Shown here: positions 39,492 to 48,505 of the stretch, in pieces
Numbering within the stretch: position 1 is the stretch's first letter
How the letters are laid out: every line of letters starts with the position of its first letter
Origin: Mesorhizobium hawassense
Lineage (GTDB): Bacteria > Pseudomonadota > Alphaproteobacteria > Rhizobiales > Rhizobiaceae
Direction: 5' to 3'
DNA: 64,000 nt
Assembly (NCBI RefSeq): GCF_003289945.1
Contig: NZ_QMBP01000007.1
Coordinates: forward strand, 186,001 to 250,000
Translations under genes and position numbers: made by a program
The notes under the pieces: model-generated
What the model saw: only the letters and a program-made list of their open reading frames with translations
Databases searched by the model: none
Told to the model about the DNA's origin: nothing

Positions 39492-40388
39492 ATGATCAAG
39501 TGGGTTATGGGAGCTTTGTGGGTTCTTTGGCTTGTTGCCCTGCCTGCCCAGGCGGGCAACCTGGGTGATCTTGTCAAGAATGGCGACGTCGCGGGTGTGG
39601 CTTCCGCCTTGGACAAGGGCGCGGCCATCAACGAAATTGACGGGGTAACGGCGCTCTACATAGCCTGCGAAGGCGGGAACATCGAGCTGGCCAAACTGCT
39701 GGTCAATCGTGGGGCGGACGTGAACCTGCCCGTCAGTTGGCAAAGAACGCCACTCTACGCCGCCAACAAGGGTGGGCATGCGGACATCGTGAAGCTGTTG
39801 CTCGACAATGGGGCCGATCCAAATCAGGTGGCGAAATCGCAAACCCCGCTGCACGTGGCTGCCGAGAAAGGCTGCCTCCCGTGCGTCATCCATCTCGTGG
39901 ACGCTGGAGCTAACGTCAACGCACTGACATCGAATGGAAATCCACCCATACATTTGGCCAAGCTCAGTGGCCACGAAGACGTCGTGGCCTACCTGCGCGC
40001 TCATGGCGCCGGACGACCGGCCATTGCCCCGATTTCGGCACGACTCGCATCGGCGAACGCCGAGTCGGGCAAAGGAATTTTCGACGGAACGTGCGGGGCC
40101 TGTCATCTTTCAGCGCCGGACCTCAATATCCCCAAAAGGGTCAATCTGTGGGGCGTCGTAGGGCGGCCGAAGGCTTCACAAGGCGATGTCCCCTATTCGT
40201 CAGCTCTTAAGGAAGCCGGCGGCATATGGAGCTTTGAAGACCTTAACTCCTTTATCTCGAACCCGGCATTCGCTTTGCCTGGAACAGATATGATTTTCCC
40301 GGGTCTGCAGGACGAGAAGCAGCGGGCAGACGTCATCGCTTACCTGCGGACCTTGAGTGACGCACCATTGCCGCTACCCGAGAATTGA
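39492..40388 (+). CDS. periplasmic ankyrin-repeat/cytochrome c fusion
   Basis: A 298-residue exported protein. Signal peptide residues 1-21 (LWLVALPAQAG); then about four to five ankyrin repeats (residues 24-172), with typical TPLYAANKGGHADIVKLLLD and ADVNLP-type turns; then a class I cytochrome c domain with the heme motif CGACH (201-205), NLWGVVGRPK, and axial methionine M267 in PGTDMIFPG, ending in RADVIAYLRTLS. One heme is expected. The ATG has GGGGAGGA upstream. The ankyrin part probably docks an electron-transfer partner in the periplasm. The gene stands alone. Confidence 0.88.
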   Translation: MIKWVMGALWVLWLVALPAQAGNLGDLVKNGDVAGVASALDKGAAINEIDGVTALYIACEGGNIELAKLLVNRGADVNLPVSWQRTPLYAANKGGHADIVKLLLDNGADPNQVAKSQTPLHVAAEKGCLPCVIHLVDAGANVNALTSNGNPPIHLAKLSGHEDVVAYLRAHGAGRPAIAPISARLASANAESGKGIFDGTCGACHLSAPDLNIPKRVNLWGVVGRPKASQGDVPYSSALKEAGGIWSFEDLNSFISNPAFALPGTDMIFPGLQDEKQRADVIAYLRTLSDAPLPLPEN

Positions 40389-40425
40389 ACGGTGGGACCT
40401 GCCCGCCGTTCCCTCTTTCCAAGGA

Positions 40426-40695
40426 TCAGCTGTTCCAGCTGACCAGCCCCAGCAGCCTTTCGCCCAACGGGGTCAGCTTCGCCGTTTTCGCGTGTCTCTT
40501 CTCCCAGCCGCGCGGGTCTCCGGCAAAGCCGGCGCGTTGTGGCGCCTCGCGCTCGCGCCAGGACCGGATTCGCGCCTCACGCTCGACCAGGTTGCGCTCA
40601 TCCGCCGGGAACATCGAGATGTATTGCGCCATCCACGCCGCGCGAATATCGCGGCAGGTTTGCCAACTGAGGCCCTTGTCCGGGAACCATTCCAA
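40426..40695 (-). CDS. hypothetical protein, start uncertain
   Basis: An 89-residue product if started at the TTG with GGGA upstream; an ATG 21 codons later (MAQYISMFPADERN) gives 68 residues. The sequence is coherent and charged (ADERNLVEREARIRSWRERE, then KTAKLTPLGERLLGLV) with coding-like composition, but I recognise no domain. It lies downstream of the RiPP-like gene on the same strand and is convergent with the ankyrin-cytochrome gene. Confidence 0.45.
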   Translation of the reverse strand: MEWFPDKGLSWQTCRDIRAAWMAQYISMFPADERNLVEREARIRSWREREAPQRAGFAGDPRGWEKRHAKTAKLTPLGERLLGLVSWNS

Positions 40696-40739
40696 TCTTG
40701 TCCCGTTCAGCCCACGGGCGAAAAAGACGGGAGACCAAG

Positions 40740-40943
40740 ATGGCTGTGAGATGCCGCATTTCGATCGATGACGCCAGGGATGTCGACGAGCTCGCCTTCC
40801 AGGAATTGCCACGGATCGGTGAAAGCGTGTCGATACCGGTGGAAGGATCGAGCAGGGACCTCCGCGTTCTGCGCGTCGTGCATATGCCCGGCGCCGAGCA
40901 AGGCGCAACGACGATGCTGGAGCTGACCAGCAGGATTCTGTAA
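40740..40943 (+). CDS. small conserved-looking protein of unknown function
   Basis: A 67-residue protein starting MAVRCRISIDDARDVDELA and ending GATTMLELTSRIL, probably a small beta-rich domain. GGGAG lies eight bases upstream of the ATG. Short proteins of the same layout occur in other rhizobial genomes as far as I recall, without known function. It is convergent with the RiPP-like gene, with 25 bases between the stops. Confidence 0.6.
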   Translation: MAVRCRISIDDARDVDELAFQELPRIGESVSIPVEGSSRDLRVLRVVHMPGAEQGATTMLELTSRIL

Positions 40944-40968
40944 CGCCATCTCGGCCCAATCCAGGAAA

Positions 40969-41067
40969 TCATTCGCCAAGGACGACGCCCGAGGCGACTA
41001 TCTGGGCCGTCCGTTCGGTGAGCTTCTGCCGCTTCACGAGCGTGGGCTTTTCGTAAGGCTTTTTCAT
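40969..41067 (-). CDS. RiPP precursor-like small gene (lasso-type YxxPxL leader)
   Basis: A 32-residue peptide (MKKPYEKPTLVKRQKL, then TERTAQIVASGVVLGE), too short for usual gene finders. The leader matches the lasso-peptide recognition pattern YxxPxLxxxGxxxxxT (recalled) at Y5, P8, L10 and T20; the glycine position is Q14. The following QIVASGVVLGE would be the core, but it lacks the Gly1 and the Asp/Glu at 7-9 of a true lasso ring. GGAA lies upstream at workable spacing. No leader-binding, protease or cyclase gene is present in the window, so it may be an orphan. Confidence 0.5.
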   Translation of the reverse strand: MKKPYEKPTLVKRQKLTERTAQIVASGVVLGE

Positions 41068-41166
41068 CCTGCCGTTCCAAACCGGCCTCGCCGACAGGAC
41101 GATGAACGCGCTTACCTCGGTTGCGTTCCAGAGCCGCCAACAAAGCAGCGAACAGCTGGGGTGGTC

Positions 41167-42096
41167 TCAGGCCTTGGCGAGCAGCGCCTCGACCTCCTGC
41201 AAGGTCGGCATCGACGGCGCGGTGCCAGGCCGCGTCACCGAGATACCCGCGACCGCGCAGGCAAAGCGCACTGCCTCAAGCGGCTCGACGCCCTTTGCGA
41301 GCGCCGCGGCGAGGCCGCCATTGAACGCATCGCCCGCCCCAGTGGTCTCGACCACCTTGCCGACGGTGACGGCGTCGACATGATCGGAACGGCTTTTGGT
41401 ATGGAGCAAGGCGCCCTTCTCGCCGAGCGTCACGATGACGGCGCCGACACCCTTGGCCAGCAGGGCGTCGGCGGCGCGCCGGGCGTCGTCGACTGACGAC
41501 ACCTTGATGCCGGTCAGCCCTTCGGCTTCGGTCTCGTTGGGCGTGACATAGTCGCAGAGCGTGTAGATGCGGTCCGGCAGGCTGGCAGCCGGCGCGGGGT
41601 TGAGGATGGTCGTCACCCCTGCCCCGCGCGCGATATCGAGCGCCTTCAATGCCGCATCGATCGGCTGTTCGAGCTGGGTGACGAAAACGCCGGCTGAGCG
41701 GATCAGGCCCGCATGCGCCTCGATATCCTCGGGCGATATCAGCATCGCAGCACCTGGGCTGACGATGATGGCGTTGTTGCCGGTCCCCGCCTCGACGAAG
41801 ATATAGGCAGCGCCCGTATAGCTGTCCGGGGTGTCGATGACTGCGCTCTTCACGCCGGCTTGCTTCCAGGTCTGTTTGGCCATTTCGGCGAATGCGTCGA
41901 CGCCGAGACGCGTCAGGAAGGTGATGTCAGCACCGAGGTTGCCGGCCGCCACCGCCTGGTTCGAGCCCTTCCCGCCTGGGCCGAGCTTGAAGGAATTGCC
42001 GAGAATCGTCTCGCCCATGCGCGGCTGGCGGTCGGCGCGATAGGCGGTGTCGGCGACGAACACACCCAGGATGACGACGGGCTTGCCGGCTGCCAT
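41167..42096 (-). CDS. rbsK: ribokinase-family sugar kinase
   Basis: Phosphorylates a pentose or related sugar in the cytosol. It is 309 residues with the sugar-binding GPGGKGSNQAVAAGNLGADI near residue 40 and the C-terminal anion-hole motif VETTGAGDAFNGGLA, both typical of RbsK. I chose the ATG preceded by GGAGTAAG. It lies four bases downstream of a FucU/RbsD-type mutarotase gene in the same operon as the transporter ATPase. Ribose is the default guess, but the context may point to another sugar. Confidence 0.85.
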   Translation of the reverse strand: MAAGKPVVILGVFVADTAYRADRQPRMGETILGNSFKLGPGGKGSNQAVAAGNLGADITFLTRLGVDAFAEMAKQTWKQAGVKSAVIDTPDSYTGAAYIFVEAGTGNNAIIVSPGAAMLISPEDIEAHAGLIRSAGVFVTQLEQPIDAALKALDIARGAGVTTILNPAPAASLPDRIYTLCDYVTPNETEAEGLTGIKVSSVDDARRAADALLAKGVGAVIVTLGEKGALLHTKSRSDHVDAVTVGKVVETTGAGDAFNGGLAAALAKGVEPLEAVRFACAVAGISVTRPGTAPSMPTLQEVEALLAKA

Positions 42097-42100
42097 GATC

Positions 42101-42553
42101 TTACTCCGCATCCGGCGGCACGACGCCCTTGCGGAAGGCAAAGCAGCCATAGAAACGGCGCTCGCCGGTCTGGATCACGCAATAGGCCTTCTTCGAGCGT
42201 TCGTAAAAGGCGTAGCGTTCGATCGAGATCATCGGCCAGGGCTTGCCCTCGGCCGCGTCGATCTCCTTCTGGACCTCCTTTTGCACCGGCGGGATCTCGT
42301 TCGGCTTGCCGACGATCTCCATGCGCGCGGCCGCGTCGTTGACGAACGTATCGAGCGGATAGAGCGACAGCACCGCCTTCACCACTTCAGCCGCCGTCGC
42401 ATCGATGCGCAAGAGCTTGCCGTGCACGGTCTGCCGCGCCACCGAATCGGACGGGAAATTGGTGTCGGCGATGATCAGGTCGTCGCCATGGCCCATAGCC
42501 CGCAGCGCCTGGAGCACATCGGCATTGAGCAGCGGATTGATCCCTTTGAGCAT
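42101..42553 (-). CDS. RbsD/FucU-family sugar mutarotase
   Basis: A 150-residue protein that speeds anomer exchange of an imported sugar. It starts MLKGINPLLNADVLQALRAM, and has the catalytic-histidine stretch MGHGDDLIIADTNFP and SVARQTVHGKLLRID. Sequence and length are closer to FucU (fucose mutarotase) than to RbsD. It couples transport to phosphorylation by the kinase that follows. Confidence 0.88.
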   Translation of the reverse strand: MLKGINPLLNADVLQALRAMGHGDDLIIADTNFPSDSVARQTVHGKLLRIDATAAEVVKAVLSLYPLDTFVNDAAARMEIVGKPNEIPPVQKEVQKEIDAAEGKPWPMISIERYAFYERSKKAYCVIQTGERRFYGCFAFRKGVVPPDAE

Positions 42554-42580
42554 GGTTCCCTCTTGAAGACTTGTTTGCGG

Positions 42581-43636
<1,056 letters not shown>

Positions 43637-43695
43637 CGTCTCCCCTTTATCGTTTGCGGTGAAGCTAGCCATTGCCAACGGCGACGGCAAGTCGG

Positions 43696-43751
43696 TATCT
43701 TATAGATAAAAAGCCAATCTTGTTGACAAGGTAATCGATTACGCGAATAGT
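43696..43751 (+). promoter_or_regulatory. promoter with LacI-type palindrome in the spacer
   Basis: TTGACA (43723-43728), 17 bases, then AATAGT (43746-43751). The spacer contains the perfect 12-bp palindrome GTAATCGATTAC (43731-43742), of the central-CG form bound by LacI-family repressors. A second inverted repeat TATCT-TAT-AGATA lies at 43696-43708, on the side of the divergent ATPase operon. Strict repression of the binding-protein operon is likely; the regulator gene is not in the window. Confidence 0.65.
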
Positions 43752-43755
43752 GGCG

Positions 43756-43880
43756 AGTGCCAATCCGAGAGCAGGTCTGTTACCCTGAAATCGGAGCTCC
43801 GGCGACGCAGGGTGGGGTCCCACGTCCCCGTATGATCGAGGAGAACCGTGAGACGTTTCGACGTCCGAGAGATTGGCACT
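43756..43880 (+). ncRNA. structured mRNA leader of the sugar-binding protein operon
   Basis: A perfect 10-bp pair, AGTGCCAATC (43756-43765) and GATTGGCACT (43871-43880), closes a 105-base domain in the 5' untranslated region. Inside is a GACGT-TTCG-ACGTC hairpin (43852-43865) with a stable UUCG loop. The ribosome site (GGGAGGAA) lies just outside the closing stem. The fold suggests a regulatory leader, possibly ligand-responsive, but I match no known riboswitch class. Confidence 0.45.
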
Positions 43881-43917
43881 TCAATTCAATGGCTGTTGTT
43901 CTGGGAGGAACCTGTAG

Positions 43918-45582
43918 ATGAGAGTCGACCTGTATGAAAAACTGATGCGCGCCGGCGCCAGCCGCCGCGATCTGCTGAAGGGTGCTGCCTCGATGGCCGC
44001 AATCGCCGCGGCGTCCGGCGCCGGGCTCGGCGCGCTGACGAGGCCGGCCGCGGCTGATGACGGCCTGCGGGCGAAAATCCTGCAGATCCCCGGCGTCGGG
44101 AAAGGCCAGCCGACGGACGCGGACTTCCAGAAGGTCGGCGAGCTCTGCCTCGAGGCGACCAAGGCCAATGTCAAGGAAGGCGAGTTCGCCGGCGTCGAGC
44201 TCACCTTCATGGGCCTCAACAACCAGAACCTGCACAATGTGCTGTTCCGTGGCTTTCTGAAGCCGTGGGAGGCCTATACGGGCGCCAAGATCAGCTGGAT
44301 CGATCTTGCCCAGGCCGACTACAACGCCCGCCTGCAGCAGTCGATCGCCACCGGCACCGTCGACTTCGACATCATCGAGATGGGCGCGCCCTTCGAAGGC
44401 GACGTCTGCGGCAAGGGCCTGACCTCGGAAATGCCCGACTGGGTCAAGAAGCAGATCGATTTCGACGACCTCGTCAACTATCTGAAGCCGCCGGTCGGCA
44501 CCTGGGACGGCAAGCAGTATCGCGTCACCATCGACGGCGACACGCACAACTTCAACTACCGCACCGACGTGTTCGCCGATGCCGACCTCGCCAAGCAGTG
44601 GAAGGACAGCGGCGCGACCACCGAATGGGGCGTGCCGAAGACCTGGCAGGAAGTGCAGGCCGTCACCAAGTTCCTCAAGGGCAAGAAATTCAAGGGCCAG
44701 GACGTCTACGGCTATCTCGACGCGCCCAAGCCCTGGGGCGGTTTCGGCTTCTACTTCCTCGGCAGCCGCGCCACCGCCTATGCCAAGCATCCCGACGACA
44801 AGGCCTGGCTGTTCGATGCCGACACGATGAAGCCGCGCATCAACAATCCGGCCTGGGTGCGCGCCATCCAGGACGTGATCGACGCCCTGCCGTCCGAGCC
44901 CGCCGACCAGATCAACGCCGATCCGAACACGACTGCCTTCCAGCAGTTCCTGGCCGGCACCGGCTCGATGATCCCCTGGTGGGGCGATGTCGGCTCGAAC
45001 GTCAAGACCAATGACTCCTCGGTCATCGGCGACGTCACCGGCTTCTCGATCCTGCCTGGCTCCGACGACGTCTACAATTCCAAGACCGGCAAGTGGGAAA
45101 AGCTCGCCAGCGGCCCGAACTATGCGCCGAACTGCGCCTATCTCGGCTGGGGCGTCTATGTCATGGCCCGCGTCGACAAGGACGAGAAGAAGAAGAAAGC
45201 CGCATGGTCCGCCGCCGCGCATCTCGGCGGCAAGGACCTGTCGATCTGGACGGCGATGTATCCGTCGGGCTTCCAGCCCTACCGCAACTCCCACTTCAAC
45301 ATTCCTGAATGGGTGGCGGCCGGTTATGACGAGGCCTTCATCACCTCCTACCTCAAGTCGGAAGGCGATAGCTACAACCATCCGAACGCGGCGATCGAGC
45401 CGCGCATCCCCGGCATCTTCCAGTACTACTCCGCCGCCGAGGACATCCTTGCCAACACCTTCGCGGGCAAGATGAAGGCGCAGGAAGGCGCCGACGCCAT
45501 CGCCGCCGCATGGGAAAAGCTGACCGACCAGATCGGGCGTGACAAGCAGGTGAAGCTCTACAAAGCCTCACTCGGCATGTAA
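43918..45582 (+). CDS. large sugar ABC transporter substrate-binding protein
   Basis: A 554-residue periplasmic protein, longer than most CUT1 binding proteins (about 420). A Tat signal (SRRDLLKGAASMAAIAAASG, twin Arg 16-17) leads to cleavage near AAADD. The mature part is an extracellular solute-binding family 1 fold: WIDLAQADYNARLQQS, TVDFDIIEMGAPFEGD, and GSMIPWWGDVGSNVK are visible. The GGGAGGAA site is well placed. It is the first gene of a three-gene operon. Confidence 0.88.
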   Translation: MRVDLYEKLMRAGASRRDLLKGAASMAAIAAASGAGLGALTRPAAADDGLRAKILQIPGVGKGQPTDADFQKVGELCLEATKANVKEGEFAGVELTFMGLNNQNLHNVLFRGFLKPWEAYTGAKISWIDLAQADYNARLQQSIATGTVDFDIIEMGAPFEGDVCGKGLTSEMPDWVKKQIDFDDLVNYLKPPVGTWDGKQYRVTIDGDTHNFNYRTDVFADADLAKQWKDSGATTEWGVPKTWQEVQAVTKFLKGKKFKGQDVYGYLDAPKPWGGFGFYFLGSRATAYAKHPDDKAWLFDADTMKPRINNPAWVRAIQDVIDALPSEPADQINADPNTTAFQQFLAGTGSMIPWWGDVGSNVKTNDSSVIGDVTGFSILPGSDDVYNSKTGKWEKLASGPNYAPNCAYLGWGVYVMARVDKDEKKKKAAWSAAAHLGGKDLSIWTAMYPSGFQPYRNSHFNIPEWVAAGYDEAFITSYLKSEGDSYNHPNAAIEPRIPGIFQYYSAAEDILANTFAGKMKAQEGADAIAAAWEKLTDQIGRDKQVKLYKASLGM

Positions 45583-45675
45583 GCTGTCTCAAGGAAGTCG
45601 CGGCCCGGCGGCGCCAGTCGCCGGGCCGCATCTTTGACCGGCTGCGGCCGGTCGCCAGTCAAAGAGGCGAGAGGC

Positions 45676-46791
45676 GTGGCTGAACAGATTTCCACCACGA
45701 ACGCATGGCCGGGAAATCCGGCCGACCTGATCCCGGCCGGCCGCAAGCGCCTCGGCTGGGGCCTCCTGGCCATCGCAACGCTTGCCCTGCTGGCGATCAT
45801 CGTCGTGCAGATCCTCTACAAGACCGAGATGTCCACGGTCGGCTTCGACACCTGGCGCCCGGTCATCTATGCCTATGTCCTGTGGGGGGTTGCCCTCGGT
45901 GCCTGGCAGGTCCTGACGCGCGGCGAGGACGGGCAGCGCGCGCTGTTCCTCTTGCCGGCGCTGCTCTTCACCATCGCCATGGTGATCTTCCCGACGCTGT
46001 TCGGCTTCTACATCGCGCTGACCGACTGGAACCTCAGCTCTTTCGCCGGACGCAGGTTCAACGGCCTCGACAATTTCTGGCAGATGCTGGCCGATCCCTA
46101 CTACCGCAACGCGCTGTTCAACATGGTGCTCTACGTGCTCGCGGTGCTGGTCGAATACGTCATCGCCTTCGGCCTGGCGCTGCTGCTCAACGCGCAGATC
46201 CGGGCCCGCAAATTCTTCCGCGTCGTCTTCCTGCTGCCGCTGATGCTGTCGCCGGTCGCGGTGTCCTGGATGGTCGGCAAGTCGCTGATGGAGTACCGGT
46301 TCGGGCCGGCGGCGACGCTGGCGCGTCATCTCGGCTGGGACAACCCCGCCTTCTTCTCCGATCCGATCACGGCCCGCATCTCGATCATGATGCTCGACGC
46401 CTGGACCTTCATCCCGTTCATGATGATCATGCTGCTTGCCGGCCTGCAGGCGATGTCGCGCGAGGTGCTTGAAGCCGCGCGCGTCGACGGCGCGACCGCG
46501 TGGCAGACATTCTGGCAGGTGACGTTTCCGCTGATGCTGCCGGTTTCGGTGACGGCGGTGATCCTGCGCATCATCTTCAAGCTGAAGCTCGCCGACATCA
46601 TCATCACCCTGACCTCCGGCGGCCCCGGTGGCGCCACGGATTCGGTATCGAGCTTCATCTATCGCGAATATCGTGACCGCTCGAATGTCGGCTACGGCAC
46701 CATGCTGGCAATGGCCTATCTCGTCATCATCGTCGTGTTCGTGACCTGGCTGTTGAAATTCGCCAGTCGCTTCGTGCGCAACGTCAACTGA
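45676..46791 (+). CDS. sugar ABC transporter permease (MalF-like)
   Basis: A 371-residue inner-membrane protein with about eight helices, two of them N-terminal extras (LLAIATLALLAIIVVQILY and a following one). The permease signature VLEAARVDGATAWQTFWQVTFP is near residue 270. The GTG start has GAGG upstream and gives VAEQISTTNAWP. It forms the transmembrane pair with the next gene. Confidence 0.92.
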   Translation: MAEQISTTNAWPGNPADLIPAGRKRLGWGLLAIATLALLAIIVVQILYKTEMSTVGFDTWRPVIYAYVLWGVALGAWQVLTRGEDGQRALFLLPALLFTIAMVIFPTLFGFYIALTDWNLSSFAGRRFNGLDNFWQMLADPYYRNALFNMVLYVLAVLVEYVIAFGLALLLNAQIRARKFFRVVFLLPLMLSPVAVSWMVGKSLMEYRFGPAATLARHLGWDNPAFFSDPITARISIMMLDAWTFIPFMMIMLLAGLQAMSREVLEAARVDGATAWQTFWQVTFPLMLPVSVTAVILRIIFKLKLADIIITLTSGGPGGATDSVSSFIYREYRDRSNVGYGTMLAMAYLVIIVVFVTWLLKFASRFVRNVN

Positions 46792-46800
46792 GCGGCAATC

Positions 46801-47718
46801 ATGAGCGTCCAGACCACCGATTACACCGTCTCCGAAATCCGCTCACCGGCGGCCTTCGTCGCCAGCCGCGTCTTCATCTATGGCGCGCTGGTATTCTGGG
46901 CTTTCGTCTGCCTGTTCCCGATCTACTGGACGATCACCACCTCGTTCAAATCGGCGGTCGACGTCACTCAAGGACATCTCATTCCCTTCGTCGACTTCCA
47001 GCCGGACTGGAAGGGCTGGCGCTCGCTCGGCCTGTCGCCGGATTCGATTTTTGAGACCTCGACCGTGCGCGACGAATTCTTCAAGCGCTTCATGAATTCG
47101 GTCATCACCTCCGTCGGCGCATCGGGCCTCGCCATCATCATCGGCAGCCTCGCCGCCTATGGCCTCGTTCGCTACCGCTACAAATTCGCCTGGTTCAAGA
47201 ACGAGGACATATCCTTCTTCTTCCTATCGCAGCTGATCCTGCCGCCGGTCGTGCTCGCTCTCCCCTTCCTGGTGCTCTACCGGGAAGTGGCGCTCCTCGA
47301 CACGCGCGTCGGGCTCGTGCTCCTCTACACGCTGATGGTGCTGCCGATCGTCATCTGGATCATGCGCGACCAGTTCAACTCGATCCCTGTCGAGCTGGAG
47401 GAGGCGGCTTTGGTCGACGGGCTTTCGATCTGGGGCGCCTTCTTCCGCATCGTCATGCCGATCGCGCTGCCCGGCATGGTCGCCGCTTTCATCCTGGCGA
47501 TGGTGCTGTGCTGGAACGAGTATTTCTTCGCCGCCCTTCTGACCTCGACGGACGCCAAGACAATTCCCGTCATGGTGGCGAGCCAGACCGGCTCGCAAGG
47601 CATCAACTGGTGGTCGATGGCAGCTTTGGCCACGGCGGCGATCGCGCCGCTGGCCATCCTCGGCATCGCGCTCGAACGCTATCTGATCATGGGCATGACG
47701 GCCGGTTCGGTGAAATAG
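46801..47718 (+). CDS. sugar ABC transporter permease (MalG-like)
   Basis: A 305-residue partner permease with six predicted helices and the EAA loop VELEEAALVDGLSIWGAFFRIVMP near residue 200. It starts nine bases after the first permease gene ends. A hairpin follows its stop, so the operon ends here. Confidence 0.92.
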   Translation: MSVQTTDYTVSEIRSPAAFVASRVFIYGALVFWAFVCLFPIYWTITTSFKSAVDVTQGHLIPFVDFQPDWKGWRSLGLSPDSIFETSTVRDEFFKRFMNSVITSVGASGLAIIIGSLAAYGLVRYRYKFAWFKNEDISFFFLSQLILPPVVLALPFLVLYREVALLDTRVGLVLLYTLMVLPIVIWIMRDQFNSIPVELEEAALVDGLSIWGAFFRIVMPIALPGMVAAFILAMVLCWNEYFFAALLTSTDAKTIPVMVASQTGSQGINWWSMAALATAAIAPLAILGIALERYLIMGMTAGSVK

Positions 47719-47725
47719 GCCCCAT

Positions 47726-47747
47726 CCTTCTCCTTTGTGGGAGAAGG
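47726..47747. terminator. hairpin between convergent permease and creatininase-like genes
   Basis: CCTTCTCC and GGAGAAGG form a perfect 8-bp stem around TTTGTG, eight bases after the permease stop. It has no long T-run in either direction and is half of the REP-like element found at 12.5 kb. It may end transcription from either side. Confidence 0.55.
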
Positions 47748-47758
47748 AAGAACCGCGC

Positions 47759-48502
47759 CTATCGCACCAATATCGCCCTGAGATGGTCGAGGATCATGGC
47801 GACGCCGATCTTGCCGAGCCCTGGCGAAGCATCGGCCGCGCTCTTCGTGTACCAGCCGGTGTTGTCGGCGAAACGCTTCTCGTCGACCGCCTCGGGACAT
47901 AGCGCCAACATCAGCGAGGTCTCACCGATGCCGGCATGGTCGAACGGATATTTGCCGTTCATCGTCGCGGGCATCAGCGGATGCACCTGCACCCAGTTGA
48001 AGACGTTTTCGCCCTGGGCATGGCCGGCGTAGTAGTCGGCCATCGTGTTCGATCCCCACCAACCCTCGCCGCGCTCCTTTTCGAGGAACCTAAAGATCGC
48101 CTGCCGGCCGGCGCTCTTGAAGGCGAGATCGGTCGGCATGCCGGCCGCGAAATTCTCGGTCTGGTGATGGATGACGGCGTGGATGTTGCGGAAACCGATG
48201 CGTAGCAGGCCGTAGAACAATTCCTCCGCGAAGGGCGAAAGCACCGGACCGCCGACCTGCACCGAGCCGCTGCCTTCCGGCGCCGCCACCGCATAGCTTG
48301 CCGCTCCGTAATAGAAGGGCGGCAGGATGACGAGGTCCCTCTCTTTCTCGACCAGCTCCACCGTCTTGATGACGGCTAAAGTGTCCATGCCGACGGCCAT
48401 GTGCTCGCCATGGTATTCGAGCACGCCGAGCGGCAGCACGACCGGCCAGTTCTCCTCGATCGCCTTGCCGATCTGGTGCGGCAGCATGAGCTCGTAGCGC
48501 AT
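47759..48502 (-). CDS. creatininase-family hydrolase
   Basis: A 247-residue metal-dependent amidohydrolase of the creatininase fold. The metal-binding set is intact: LPLGVLEYHGEHMAVGMDTL near residue 25, with Glu, His and Asp ligands, a His in IHAVIHHQTEN, and the Glu in AGIGETSLML. In the sugar cluster it may open a lactam or hydrolyse an amide or sugar-derived compound; creatinine itself is unlikely. The SIS gene lies three bases upstream on the same strand. Confidence 0.85.
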   Translation of the reverse strand: MRYELMLPHQIGKAIEENWPVVLPLGVLEYHGEHMAVGMDTLAVIKTVELVEKERDLVILPPFYYGAASYAVAAPEGSGSVQVGGPVLSPFAEELFYGLLRIGFRNIHAVIHHQTENFAAGMPTDLAFKSAGRQAIFRFLEKERGEGWWGSNTMADYYAGHAQGENVFNWVQVHPLMPATMNGKYPFDHAGIGETSLMLALCPEAVDEKRFADNTGWYTKSAADASPGLGKIGVAMILDHLRAILVR

Positions 48503-48505
48503 CCC

